DNA from: Flavobacterium sp.
GTDB lineage: Bacteria > Bacteroidota > Bacteroidia > Chitinophagales > Chitinophagaceae
Direction of reading: 5' to 3'
DNA length: 64,000 nt
NCBI GenBank assembly: GCA_030053925.1
Contig: JASGCX010000009.1
Location: 1 to 64,000, forward strand
A program made the translations under genes and the position numbers. Positions 26,099 to 35,330 of the stretch are shown one piece after another (position 1 is the stretch's first letter; each line of letters opens with the position of its first letter). The notes beneath the pieces are model-generated. The model was given only the letters and a program-made list of their open reading frames with translations. It ran no database searches and was not told where the DNA came from.

Positions 26099-26948
26099 TA
26101 TAAGCGATAATAATGTTTTAATAATTGGCGGGCCTCATGCAGGTAAAACCCATTTTGGAGGACAACTGTATGGACGGCTTAACAGCCGTCAATTCAATTA
26201 TAAAATTGCACCTCAAAACAGACCTGCTGACCTTACTATATTCCAAGACGTTTTAGATAAATTATCGGAAGGTAAAAGAGCAGGTCATACGGAAGCATCA
26301 GCCAACAGAAACATTGAATTGAAAATTGATGATTCTAAAGGCAACAACATTGTTTTTGCTTTTCCCGATTACGCAGGAGAGCAAGTTAGAATGATTGTAG
26401 ATAGCAGAAGAGTAAATACTATTTGGAAAGAATACATTGACCAAAGCACTTCGTGGATGTTATTTGTCCGCTTAGATGAAGTACCAACAATTGAAGACAT
26501 AATTAACAAAGGAATTCCCAATGCAGAAGAAATAAAAAAAAGAAATGCTCAACCACCGCCAGTTAGAATTTCGGATGCTGCACATTTTATAGAATTACTT
26601 CAAACATTTTTATACATCAAAGGTGTTCCTTCATTTAATAAAGTAACCAAACCCAATTTGACAATTGTTCTTTCATGTTGGGATGTTTTGAATTTAGAGG
26701 GTAATGTTATTCCATCTGACTTGCTAAAGGAGAGATTACCATTGCTATTCGATTTTGTAAGTAATTCATGGCAAGAAAATTCACTTTCTGTTTTAGGGCT
26801 TTCATCTACAGAAAAAACATTAACAGATGAACCTGATGAAGATTATATTGAAAGGACACCAATAAATTTTGGGTATATCATTAACGCCAAAGGACAAAGA
26901 GAAAATGACTTAACATTATCAATTGCAAATTTCATTGGAAGAAAATAA
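26091..26948 (+). CDS. DO-GTPase1-like P-loop GTPase
   Basis: This 285-aa P-loop GTPase is the partner of the preceding gene. Walker A is GGPHAGKTHF (Lys19, Thr20), the switch-2 motif is DYAGEQ (Asp93, Gly96), and a G4-like SCWD lies at 195-198. The two GTPases are not close paralogues, which is the defining trait of the DO-GTPase1/DO-GTPase2 pairs. The C-terminus overlaps the start region of the next gene. Confidence 0.82.
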   Translation: MDNISDNNVLIIGGPHAGKTHFGGQLYGRLNSRQFNYKIAPQNRPADLTIFQDVLDKLSEGKRAGHTEASANRNIELKIDDSKGNNIVFAFPDYAGEQVRMIVDSRRVNTIWKEYIDQSTSWMLFVRLDEVPTIEDIINKGIPNAEEIKKRNAQPPPVRISDAAHFIELLQTFLYIKGVPSFNKVTKPNLTIVLSCWDVLNLEGNVIPSDLLKERLPLLFDFVSNSWQENSLSVLGLSSTEKTLTDEPDEDYIERTPINFGYIINAKGQRENDLTLSIANFIGRK

Positions 26949-29900
26949 AATCATTATTCAACAAGCATACTACGGAGAAGTAAACAGGGCTCATTCATGT
27001 ATAATACAAACAACAAATGATTCCGAACTCACCTCTTTATTAATTGCTTTTTCAGACAGACCAGCGGCATTGCCGCCTGGAGTTGAACTAACACCTTACC
27101 TTTCAGGAGTAGCTTTTTCAAAGCAATATATTTTCACAAAAACTTTTCCCGACCCATTTGCAACAAGGGCAGGTATGGTTTTTACACATGCTTTAATACT
27201 CAATTTTTATGACATTTCTTCTGTCAATAATCTTGATGATATTCTATACTACTTTGTCAATGAAGTTCCAAAAGAAAGAACTGAATTGAAGCCGATAACC
27301 ATAAGCATTTCAAAAGAGAATTCAATTTCAGCGAATAGAGTTCAACCAAAATTTATTCAAGAAACTATTGCTGCTTTTATTAGCGGAACTTATCCAGTTT
27401 TATTTTCAGGAAGTATTGACTCATTTAAGATTGCACTTCAGAAAATTTGGAATTCACCAAATACCGAGTTTAGAAAAAAAATAAAATTCAGAACAAGTTT
27501 TACTCCATCGGATTTGGACGGAACAAAAGACTTGACAATAGTTTCCATACAAAAAGAATTTTTACCAAAATGGACAGGACAAAAAATCATTCAATCTGAA
27601 AACAATAAGCAAGTAGAAATCACTTCACATTCAGAGGCACTTTTTTTAGGGCATAAAAAAGACAACCCCTTTTATTCATTTTTAATTGAGTTAAATGTAA
27701 TTCAATCAGACTTTCAAGTTTTTGGTCAATGTGATAAGGTTTACAATGACTATATCAGTTTGGATAAAGTTGATGATGCCAATATTTTGAGACAAGACAT
27801 AAGATTGCTTACAAAAATATCTCCATCCCCAAACGATGGGAGAAAAGTTAAAGAACGCTTCATTAAAAGGTTGGAAGAACTTATTCAAAATGGAAAGGAT
27901 TCAAACATAAAAGCGTTAAGAAATATTGAGTGGTCAGCATTTGACAATGGAGAAGCAAAAGGAAAAGGAATTGTTTATGATTTTATTGCAAACGAACTTT
28001 TTAAAGCAACGAAGATTCCTTTATTATCAGAACTTCTAAATATTGCTTGCAGTGAGCAGCCAAAAATTTGGTGGCATAACTCAATTCAAGAATATTTTAA
28101 AATTCCACTTGCGAATTACACAAAACCCTTACTTGAGAACCTTTGGAAATTGATAGACGATTCCGAACAGTCTTGTAAAAATGTTTTTTCTCTTGTAAAT
28201 GTTTCAACTGAGAGTGAACACTCTTTGAGAAATAGTATTCCAGTAAAAATAAAGGACGAAACCTCAAAGGCACTTGAAGCCATTTCCAAAAAAAGAAAAT
28301 GGTTCTTATTTCATGCTGACCTTCTACTGAAACATTTGCTGACTGATAAAGCCATTGTAAAACAATTGGTGATTGAAGAATCTTTAAGCCTTAAAGATTC
28401 TGTTGGAGTAAAATATCTTTTCGAGAAATTAAATGATAAAGAACTAATTGCCCTAACATTATCAACCATTGACACCAAGCTAATCCAACTTACAGTAGAA
28501 AGAATTTCAAAAGATAAATCACTTCTAAAGGAAATAGATGTTAGTATTCCTTGCTGGCTAACTATCTGGTCAATGACATTGAACAAAACGAGGAACATTT
28601 CAGCAGGTATTGAAGGTAAAGAACAGGCAATAATAAATTCCGTTTTTGACTTATTGGTAAAAGAAACCCCAATTCAAGAAGTCATAATTGAGTTGATTGC
28701 AAGTTCAACTTTTGCTGACATTACGAATTACAAACAAAGAGATAAACTTTGGAAAGTTATTCCGACAAAGTTTACAGAAATATTTCTTTCTGTAACTTCA
28801 AAAAAGGTTGTGCAACAACTGTTGTCAGGAAAAGTTGATGTAAGCACAATTGAAAATCAGCTTTCAACAAAGATTACTTCTGATTCCTTCATGTCCAACT
28901 TTCTTGATGAACACAAAAACGATATTGGTAGCGTAATTAAAGTTTATGAATCATTTCCAAATCTGAAAGACGATTTTCTTTCTGAGTATATTTCATATTA
29001 CAGAAACTCAATTATAGAAATCGATGCAAAAAACCTTGGAACTTTAGTTAGCAAAAATAAATTCAACAAGTCGGCTAAAAGCATTTATGAGAAATCAAAA
29101 TACAATCACACTTTCAGGGCTGCATTTGAAATTTGTAAAGACTTGGTTACTATTGGTTTTTGGGACTCGTTTTTTCCCTCATCCGATAAACAAAAGAAGT
29201 ATAAACACGAAACAAGTAATATGCCTCAAAGCAAACAAAATGATTTACCTACTGTAGTGATTCTTACCGCAATTCAGGAAGAGTATTTAGCAGTTAAAGA
29301 ACACCTTACAAATGTTGTTGATGGTGATAGGAATAATACCGATTATGAAATCGGCATTTTTGAATATAATGGGAAAGGAATTGCAAATGTTATTATTCGT
29401 GAGTGCGGAGCAAAAAATACAACAGCTTCACAAGAAACAGAAAGAGCAATAAATTACTTTAATCCAAACATGATGATGTTTGTAGGAATTGCAGGTTCAA
29501 GAAAGCCAAATGATTTTAAGATTGGCGATGTCATTTTTCCAGATAAAATCTATTACTACGAAGGTGGCAAAGCAGCATTAAATTCTTTTAAAGCAAGACC
29601 TGATGCCGTTTCTCCAACATTTGAATTATTAGAGAAAGCAAAGAAAGAGAGAAAGAAAAAAGATTGGAGGGCAATGATAAAAGGCAATTATTCAGATTCA
29701 GTAAAAGCGAACATCGGAATCATTGCATCAGGCGAACAATTAATTGACCATCACGATTCTGAAATTGGAAAACTACTTAACGTGCACTATAATGATTCAT
29801 CTGCTGTTGAAATGGAAGGTTATGGATTTGTCAAAGCAGCAAGCAGGCAGGGAAGTGAAACAAAAAATATTATCGTTGGAGTTGTTAGAGGTATATCAGA

Positions 29901-30030
29901 TATAATTGAATTACCAGCAGACAAAGAATCAGAAGTCAGTATTGACAGAAGACCCGACAATGCAAAACTATTTGCCTCTGATACTGCTGCTGCATTTGCA
30001 TTTTGGTTGATTTTAAAAACATACGAGTAA
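26923..30030 (+). CDS. GAP1-like GTPase-associated protein with C-terminal nucleosidase/phosphorylase effector domain
   Basis: This 1035-aa protein is the predicted sensor and effector of the operon. Residues 1-240 match the GAP1 N-terminal type (QQAYYGEVNRAHSCI near the start). Residues about 250-770 are helical repeats (GAP1 middle-like). Residues about 775-1035 form a nucleoside phosphorylase/MTA-SAH-nucleosidase fold, with an N-terminal EEY glutamate, GIAGSRKPNDFKIGDV, VEMEGYG (Glu963, Glu965) and GISDIIE, all matching catalytic and substrate positions of the family. Activated, it might degrade a nucleoside or nucleotide cofactor. No ATG is available near the start; TTG at 26923 or 26935 must be used. 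Confidence 0.82.
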   Translation: MQISLEENKIIIQQAYYGEVNRAHSCIIQTTNDSELTSLLIAFSDRPAALPPGVELTPYLSGVAFSKQYIFTKTFPDPFATRAGMVFTHALILNFYDISSVNNLDDILYYFVNEVPKERTELKPITISISKENSISANRVQPKFIQETIAAFISGTYPVLFSGSIDSFKIALQKIWNSPNTEFRKKIKFRTSFTPSDLDGTKDLTIVSIQKEFLPKWTGQKIIQSENNKQVEITSHSEALFLGHKKDNPFYSFLIELNVIQSDFQVFGQCDKVYNDYISLDKVDDANILRQDIRLLTKISPSPNDGRKVKERFIKRLEELIQNGKDSNIKALRNIEWSAFDNGEAKGKGIVYDFIANELFKATKIPLLSELLNIACSEQPKIWWHNSIQEYFKIPLANYTKPLLENLWKLIDDSEQSCKNVFSLVNVSTESEHSLRNSIPVKIKDETSKALEAISKKRKWFLFHADLLLKHLLTDKAIVKQLVIEESLSLKDSVGVKYLFEKLNDKELIALTLSTIDTKLIQLTVERISKDKSLLKEIDVSIPCWLTIWSMTLNKTRNISAGIEGKEQAIINSVFDLLVKETPIQEVIIELIASSTFADITNYKQRDKLWKVIPTKFTEIFLSVTSKKVVQQLLSGKVDVSTIENQLSTKITSDSFMSNFLDEHKNDIGSVIKVYESFPNLKDDFLSEYISYYRNSIIEIDAKNLGTLVSKNKFNKSAKSIYEKSKYNHTFRAAFEICKDLVTIGFWDSFFPSSDKQKKYKHETSNMPQSKQNDLPTVVILTAIQEEYLAVKEHLTNVVDGDRNNTDYEIGIFEYNGKGIANVIIRECGAKNTTASQETERAINYFNPNMMMFVGIAGSRKPNDFKIGDVIFPDKIYYYEGGKAALNSFKARPDAVSPTFELLEKAKKERKKKDWRAMIKGNYSDSVKANIGIIASGEQLIDHHDSEIGKLLNVHYNDSSAVEMEGYGFVKAASRQGSETKNIIVGVVRGISDIIELPADKESEVSIDRRPDNAKLFASDTAAAFAFWLILKTYE

Positions 30031-30039
30031 GAACTGATA

Positions 30040-30387
30040 ATGGCAATAGACTCTTTACAAACTTTAGATGTGATTGAAGCAATGGAAAATTTCATTGCAA
30101 GAAAAAGACCACCTAAACAAATCAGACGTAAATTGGATTTAGGATATAAAATTGCAGAACAAAGTATCATTGTGTTTGAGATAAGACCACAGTGGGACAA
30201 GCCAGAATTAATCAGAGAACATCCTCTTGCCAAGACAACTTTCGTGAAAGCAAAAAATCAGTGGAAAATATTTTGGTTAACAGCGGATTTAAATAGGCAC
30301 AGTTATTCACCAAAGCCGACAGTCACAACAATAGAGGAATTCAATAAACTTGTTGAAGAAGATAAACATCATTGCTTCTGGGGATAA
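30040..30387 (+). CDS. DUF3024-family protein
   Basis: This 115-aa protein matches DUF3024: VFEIRPQWDKPE, then LAKTTFVKAKNQWKIFWLTADLNRHSYSP, and the terminal CFWG. The fold is unknown. It lies nine bases after the GAP1-like gene, so it is the last cistron of the operon. The family is often seen as a small companion in accessory islands, but no activity is established that I know of. It could be a passenger rather than a system component. Confidence 0.8.
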   Translation: MAIDSLQTLDVIEAMENFIARKRPPKQIRRKLDLGYKIAEQSIIVFEIRPQWDKPELIREHPLAKTTFVKAKNQWKIFWLTADLNRHSYSPKPTVTTIEEFNKLVEEDKHHCFWG

Positions 30388-30741
30388 AAGGAATCCAACA
30401 CACCAAGGCACAGGCAACACTCTAAGGTTGGACACAGACCCACATTATAGATAAACGAGGAGAAGGGCGAACGTACAACATGGGGTTTGCCAAAATACGG
30501 GCTGACGGAAGTTATCTTCAGCTTTTTGTAATTCTATTGTGCTTCATATCCAGCTTGTCGTAATTCTATTTAGCTTTTGTTTGTTATCTTCATCATCAGT
30601 TTTTCAATCGGCTTTAGTTGCCGGGCGGACACAGCAACAATTCCAGCCCTGCAGCAATACCTGCCCATTTGCAGTAATTTTTTTAAACTCTCAACTTTAA
30701 AGCTAAATATAATTTTAATAACACAAAAAACGACAACTGCT
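30388..30741. other. Non-coding segment at right edge of GTPase block
   Basis: No gene is visible. It contains a short inverted element (TCCAAC...GTTGGA, about 30394-30435), the shared motif GGCTGACG at 30500-30507, and two copies of GTAATTCTAT about 34 bp apart (near 30530 and 30560). The composition is patchy, like the left edge at 23423-23862. Confidence 0.45.
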
Positions 30742-30837
30742 ATGAACAAAAAATTAATTATCTCTACCCTTAGAAAAAATGGTTATAAAGTTGGTGCAAT
30801 AAAACGAGCAATTGGAAGATTACATTCACCCAAATAA
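30742..30837 (+). CDS. Tiny basic hypothetical protein (31 aa)
   Basis: An ATG after an AT-rich leader opens a 31-aa basic peptide (MNKKLIISTLRKNGYKVGAI, then KRAIGRLHSPK). It has helix-forming character and eight Lys/Arg residues. The codon pattern is plausible, but the size makes this uncertain. It could be a small regulator, an orphaned fragment of a longer protein, or chance. Confidence 0.4.
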   Translation: MNKKLIISTLRKNGYKVGAIKRAIGRLHSPK

Positions 30838-30863
30838 TAATCGTTCAGACATAATTTGTGTTT

Positions 30864-30937
30864 ATGGCAATTGGTATTACTAATAATACTCAAATTAGAA
30901 CACCGAGGGAAATTTTAAAACTAAATAATAATGATTA
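30864..30937 (+). CDS. Possible 24-aa leader peptide
   Basis: ATG at 30864 opens a 24-codon frame (MAIGITNNTQIRTPREILKL...). Its stop codon TAA (30935-30937) overlaps the ATG of the 57-aa ORF at 30931, a geometry that would allow translational coupling. There is no other support. Confidence 0.25.
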
Positions 30938-31104
30938 ACAATAAAACAATACCAGCACCAATAGTGGGTTTTAATGCCGTTGAAGCAATGCGTGAAGCAA
31001 GAGAAAAATTAAGCGAAAAATATTGGCAGCACACGGATGTATTAAAAAAAGACATGCTAGAAGTTAGAAAAAAATACAATTTTAAACCTTCAAAAACAAA
31101 TTAG
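30931..31104 (+). CDS. Small hypothetical protein (57 aa), antitoxin-like size and composition
   Basis: This 57-aa charged, helical protein has a central EAMREAREKLSEKYW and a basic tail (VRKKYNFKPSKTN). The pattern of a short N-terminal strand followed by an amphipathic REAREKLSE helix resembles small Bacteroidota proteins found beside toxins. No toxin partner is next to it: the downstream gene is DUF2200. I treat it as real but of unknown function. Confidence 0.5.
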   Translation: MINNKTIPAPIVGFNAVEAMREAREKLSEKYWQHTDVLKKDMLEVRKKYNFKPSKTN

Positions 31105-31359
31105 TGGTGTTTTCTTTAACACATTACATCTCATTTTATGGCAGCTACTACAGCAATCGTCCTGCAATCACAGCAGCAGCAATACATACATTCAACGATA
31201 TTTATACGGCACCTTCGGAATTCCTCAGCATTTGCCGGTTCAAACCTTGCAGGCGCAGTTAGAGATGTTGCAATTCAAGCAGTTATTCTCGGTGACAGCG
31301 TTGTGGATGATACACTTTTTGCTTCTAGTTTTTATATTTACTTGCCTAAACTTTACTGT

Positions 31360-31710
31360 ATGAATAACACACGAATATTTAAGTTGGCTTTTGCAAGTGT
31401 GTACCCTCACTATGTACAAAAAGCAGAGAAAAAAGGGCGTACAAAAGCCGAGGTAGATACCATTATTTGCTGGCTTACAGGCTACACGCAACAAGGGCTG
31501 CAACAGCAAATAAACCAAAGAACTAACTTTGAAACGTTTTTTGCTCAAGCACCACAAATAAACAACAACGTTAATAAAATTACTGGTGTTATTTGTGGGT
31601 ACAGAGTAGAAGATATTGAAGACAAATTAATGCAGCAAATACGCTACATGGATAAACTAATAGATGAATTGGCTAAAGGCAAAGCCATGAACAAAATATT
31701 GAGAAGTTGA
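31360..31710 (+). CDS. DUF2200-family protein
   Basis: This 116-aa protein matches DUF2200 along its entire length: [20 protein letters not shown], then [42 protein letters not shown] and the [16 protein letters not shown] tail. Function unknown; it is a soluble cytoplasmic protein. I start at 31360 because the family begins MNNTRIFK; the longer upstream open frame (from 31138) is Ala/Gln-rich boundary sequence that is not part of the family. Confidence 0.88.
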   Translation: MNNTRIFKLAFASVYPHYVQKAEKKGRTKAEVDTIICWLTGYTQQGLQQQINQRTNFETFFAQAPQINNNVNKITGVICGYRVEDIEDKLMQQIRYMDKLIDELAKGKAMNKILRS

Positions 31711-31833
31711 ATGTTGCAATGTTTTTATTTGGCTTAGTAAGTGGTTGTTTTTATAATCTTGTAGTAATAACCCACCACTTGTTGTACAATATTGGCATTA
31801 CTTTGTAAAACTTGACAACTTTAAAATAACACT

Positions 31834-32196
31834 ATGCTAAACAATGCAACTTCTATAAGGCCATTTATTGGGTCAAAAAACTTTGTAGAGTCAAGTAATT
31901 TTTATAAAGATTTGGGCTTTCAAGAAGTGGTTTTATCGCACAACATGAGTTTATTTAAAACCAATAGTATTGCCTTTTATCTGCAAGATGCTTATGTGAA
32001 AGATTGGGTAGGTAATACCATGATTTTTGTAGAAGTAGCCGATGTAGAAGCCTTTTGGCAACAATTAGTATCGCTTAACCTAACAAGTAAATATCCCAAA
32101 GCCAAGCTAGTACCTGTTAAATATTTAGATTGGGGCAGCGAATGTTTTGTACACGACCCTGCCGGAAACTTGTGGCATTTTGGTATGTTTAAGTAA
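31834..32196 (+). CDS. VOC (glyoxalase/bleomycin-resistance)-family protein
   Basis: This 120-aa protein has the paired beta-alpha-beta-beta-beta modules of the vicinal-oxygen-chelate fold: RPFIGSKNFVESSNFYKDLGF at the start (given in part) and the closing ECFVHDPAGNLWHFGMF. Members bind a metal and act on diverse small molecules or sequester antibiotics. The specific reaction cannot be predicted. It is monocistronic. Confidence 0.82.
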   Translation: MLNNATSIRPFIGSKNFVESSNFYKDLGFQEVVLSHNMSLFKTNSIAFYLQDAYVKDWVGNTMIFVEVADVEAFWQQLVSLNLTSKYPKAKLVPVKYLDWGSECFVHDPAGNLWHFGMFK

Positions 32197-32369
32197 TAGC
32201 CACAAAGGCACTAATTAAATAAGTATCACTAACAAATACCTTGGGCAACTTTGTGTATTTCAGCTTTTTTGGCTCTTAATTGTTTATTTTCTAACGAATG
32301 TTAATTTAAAGTGACCAAAATTCCAGTAATTTTCAATTACTTTGGAGCGTTAACCAAAACGATTATAGT

Positions 32370-35264
32370 ATGCGTAAAACAAAACAACTGTTGCTAACAG
32401 CAGTAATCATCCTCTCTAGTATCTGTGAATTACTAGCACAATCTAAAATTAGTGGTAAGGTTACCGATAGTAAAGGTGCACCTATTGAAAACGCCACTGT
32501 TAAGTCTTTAACTACAAAGGCAAAAGCCATCACCAATAAAGATGGCACTTTTACAATTGCGGTAGCCGAGAACCAATCTATTGAAATTAGTTCTGTAGGC
32601 TATAAAACCAAAACTGTTTTGGTGAAAGGTGTTACTGTAAATGTAAGTTTAGAAACTGCTGTAGACAATCTTGACGAAGTGGTATTGGTAGGTAGTAGAA
32701 AAGGTGGGCGTGTAAAAACAGAGTCGCCTGTACCTGTTGATGTTATTAATATAAACCAAATAAGTGCGCCTACGGCAAAAGCCGATTTAACATCGGTTTT
32801 AAACTATGCAGCGCCTTCATTTAACTACAACAAACAAAGTGGTTCTGATGGTGCTGACCATATAGACCTAGGTACTTTGCGTGGTTTAGGTCCCGACCAA
32901 ACTTTGGTATTAATTAATGGCAAGCGCCGCCACCAAACTGCTTTTGCGGCCTTATTTGGTACAAGAGGTAGAGGTAATTCGGGTGTAGATTTAAACGCTT
33001 TTCCACAAGCTTCGGTTGATAGAATTGAAATATTGCGTGATGGTGCATCTGCACAATACGGTTCTGATGCGATGGCCGGTGTTATCAACTTAATTCTTAA
33101 GAAAAATATTAACCAATTAAGCGTAAATGCTGGCTGGAGCGGCTATTACGATACCAAGTTTAATGCATTAAACTTCAACGAAACCAATCAATATTACACA
33201 GGTAACAAAATTGATGGCGGTACTTTTAGTTTTTCAGCCAATAATGGTGCTGCTATTGGTAAGCATGGTGGTTTTATTAACGTATCAGTATCGTTTACAA
33301 ATCAAGGTAAAACCTTTAGACAAGTAGGCAACGAGAATTGGCAAACCAATGCGAATGCATTACCATTTGCCAATAGTGGTCGTAGAGCATTTGGTGATGG
33401 TTCTATTACCACTACGGGTGCTATGTACAATATGGAAATACCAACAAGTGCAAGCGGCAAAACCACTTTCTATTCATTTGGAGGTGTTAATTACAAAGCC
33501 TCAGATGCCTATGCTTACACAAGAAACTGGAGTAAGAAACCAGAGCGTTTTCCAGTAAACATAACAGGTTCAGATGGTCAGGGCAATTCAGTTGGTAGTC
33601 CTATATATGTACCATCTATTATGCGCAAAACAACCGATGGCGAAACTTATTACAATCCACATATTCAAACACATATCAGCGATCTTTCTTTTGCCGCTGG
33701 TATTAAAGGCGATGCGGGTAAAGAATGGCAATGGGATTTAAGTGATGTTATTGGCAGAAACGATTTTCATTATTTTGGAGATCAAACATTTAACACATCA
33801 AATATTGGCAATATTACCCAAACTCGTTTTGATGATGGCGGATTTAACTTTTTGCAAAATACCCTTAACCTAGATTTAAGTAAAACGTTTAAGCATGTTG
33901 CCGAAGGTTTAAATATTGCTTTTGGTATAGAACATCGTTACGAAAAATACACCATTTACGCAGGCGAAGAAGCGTCGTATAAAAATTATAGTACTAAACC
34001 TTTCCATTGGGCAAAGTTTGACAACAACGGTAACAAAGATTCGGTACGTTTTCAAGCCGCAGGCGCTCAAGGTTTCCCTGGTTTTAGTCCTTCAGATGTT
34101 GTTGCTGCCAATAGAAACAACGTTGGTTTCTATGCCGATGCAGAATTGAATGTAACTAAAAAATGGCTAGTAGATGGTGCTGTACGTTTTGAAAACTATT
34201 CAGATTTTGGTGCGGTAGCTACTTTCAAGTTGGCTTCTCGTTATAAACTTACTAGTAATTTTAACTTGCGAGGTTCTGTAAGTACAGGTTATCGGGCACC
34301 TTCATTACAGCAAATTTATTTCAGCAATACCTTAACCTCTTTCAGCGGTGGTAAGCTAGTGCAATCTCGTATTGCAAGCAATAAAGATGCCGTTACAAGA
34401 ACTGCTGGTATACCAGATTTGAAACAAGAAACATCTGTAAATACTAGTGTTGGTTTTAGCTGGAAAGCTGCTAAAAACCTAACCTTTACGGTAGATGGTT
34501 ATATGGTAAAATTAAAAGACAGAGTGGTGTTATCGGGCTTGTTTAGTGCAGGTGACCCAACTTTACCAACTGCATTTACCAATGCTTTAAATGCTATTGA
34601 TGTATCTACTGCTCAGTTTTTTGCAAATGCCGTAAACACTACCAATTATGGTGTTGATATTGTTGCAGATTATACCAAGAAATGGGGTAACAAAAGCCTG
34701 AAAGTATTATTGGCTGGCAACATGCAAAACATGACTATTGACGAAATACACGTGCCAACTGCCTTAAACAGTACGCCCTTAAACAGAAAAACATTCTTTA
34801 GCGATAGAGAAGAAGCTTTCTTAATTGCATCTGCACCAAAAGCTAAGTTTACTTTAAACATAGATTATACAGCGGGTAAATTAGGCTTAGGAACACATAT
34901 TACCTCGTTTGGTAAAATACGATTAATGGGCTTTGGCGACGCTGCTAGCCCTGCTGGCGACAACCCTAACTATTCGGGCATTAACCCAATGGTACCTACC
35001 GATGCTAACCCCAATGTGTATGTGCCAGAAGTGTTTAATTACAATGCTAAGTTTGTAACAGATGTATATGCTTCATACAAAATTTGTAAAAAAGCAACGC
35101 TATTCTTAGGTGCTGATAACTTGTTTAATGTACATCCCGATTTAGGTGTCAATCAACAAGCAAAATATTGGGCTGGCGACAACGAATCGGGCGGACCTTG
35201 GGATTCTGTACAAATGGGCTTTAATGGCCTACGTTTGTTTACTAAGTTGGTGATTAATTTTTAA
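32370..35264 (+). CDS. TonB-dependent receptor with carboxypeptidase-like N-terminal domain
   Basis: This 964-aa outer-membrane receptor has a signal peptide (about residues 1-23). A carboxypeptidase-regulatory-like domain at about 25-100 (KISGKVTDSKGAPIENATV) is followed by a TonB-box-like stretch (DEVVLVGSRKGG) and a plug at about 110-240 with VLINGKRR and RIEILRDGASAQYGSDAMAG. A 22-strand barrel completes the protein. It lacks an adjacent SusD gene, so it is more like a siderophore, vitamin or small-ligand receptor than a polysaccharide system. It has a good terminator and is followed by a secreted SAM-hydroxide adenosyltransferase gene. Confidence 0.92.
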   Translation: MRKTKQLLLTAVIILSSICELLAQSKISGKVTDSKGAPIENATVKSLTTKAKAITNKDGTFTIAVAENQSIEISSVGYKTKTVLVKGVTVNVSLETAVDNLDEVVLVGSRKGGRVKTESPVPVDVININQISAPTAKADLTSVLNYAAPSFNYNKQSGSDGADHIDLGTLRGLGPDQTLVLINGKRRHQTAFAALFGTRGRGNSGVDLNAFPQASVDRIEILRDGASAQYGSDAMAGVINLILKKNINQLSVNAGWSGYYDTKFNALNFNETNQYYTGNKIDGGTFSFSANNGAAIGKHGGFINVSVSFTNQGKTFRQVGNENWQTNANALPFANSGRRAFGDGSITTTGAMYNMEIPTSASGKTTFYSFGGVNYKASDAYAYTRNWSKKPERFPVNITGSDGQGNSVGSPIYVPSIMRKTTDGETYYNPHIQTHISDLSFAAGIKGDAGKEWQWDLSDVIGRNDFHYFGDQTFNTSNIGNITQTRFDDGGFNFLQNTLNLDLSKTFKHVAEGLNIAFGIEHRYEKYTIYAGEEASYKNYSTKPFHWAKFDNNGNKDSVRFQAAGAQGFPGFSPSDVVAANRNNVGFYADAELNVTKKWLVDGAVRFENYSDFGAVATFKLASRYKLTSNFNLRGSVSTGYRAPSLQQIYFSNTLTSFSGGKLVQSRIASNKDAVTRTAGIPDLKQETSVNTSVGFSWKAAKNLTFTVDGYMVKLKDRVVLSGLFSAGDPTLPTAFTNALNAIDVSTAQFFANAVNTTNYGVDIVADYTKKWGNKSLKVLLAGNMQNMTIDEIHVPTALNSTPLNRKTFFSDREEAFLIASAPKAKFTLNIDYTAGKLGLGTHITSFGKIRLMGFGDAASPAGDNPNYSGINPMVPTDANPNVYVPEVFNYNAKFVTDVYASYKICKKATLFLGADNLFNVHPDLGVNQQAKYWAGDNESGGPWDSVQMGFNGLRLFTKLVINF

Positions 35265-35286
35265 TAGCAACCAAATTAAAGTATTT

Positions 35287-35312
35287 AGCTGGAGATTTTT
35301 CTCCAGCTTTTT
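35287..35312 (+). terminator. Rho-independent terminator after the TonB-dependent receptor
   Basis: Hairpin AGCTGGAG / CTCCAGCT with a 6-nt loop (ATTTTT), followed by TTTTT. It lies 22 bp after the receptor stop and 19 bp before the next ATG, so it also separates the receptor from the downstream gene. Confidence 0.85.
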
Positions 35313-35330
35313 ATTATCAAATAGTATTGT

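Noticed and set aside
30394-30435. Integron attC site
   Set aside because: RYYYAAC/GTTRRRY-like ends exist but the element is short and lacks the expected paired L and R core boxes; no integrase in the window.
31230-31250. tRNA T-loop-like string GGTTCAAACC
   Set aside because: No acceptor stem, anticodon arm or CCA context could be folded around it; no tRNA found in the window.
31138-31359. N-terminal extension of DUF2200
   Set aside because: The open frame is Ala/Gln-rich boundary sequence absent from the family, which begins at 31360.
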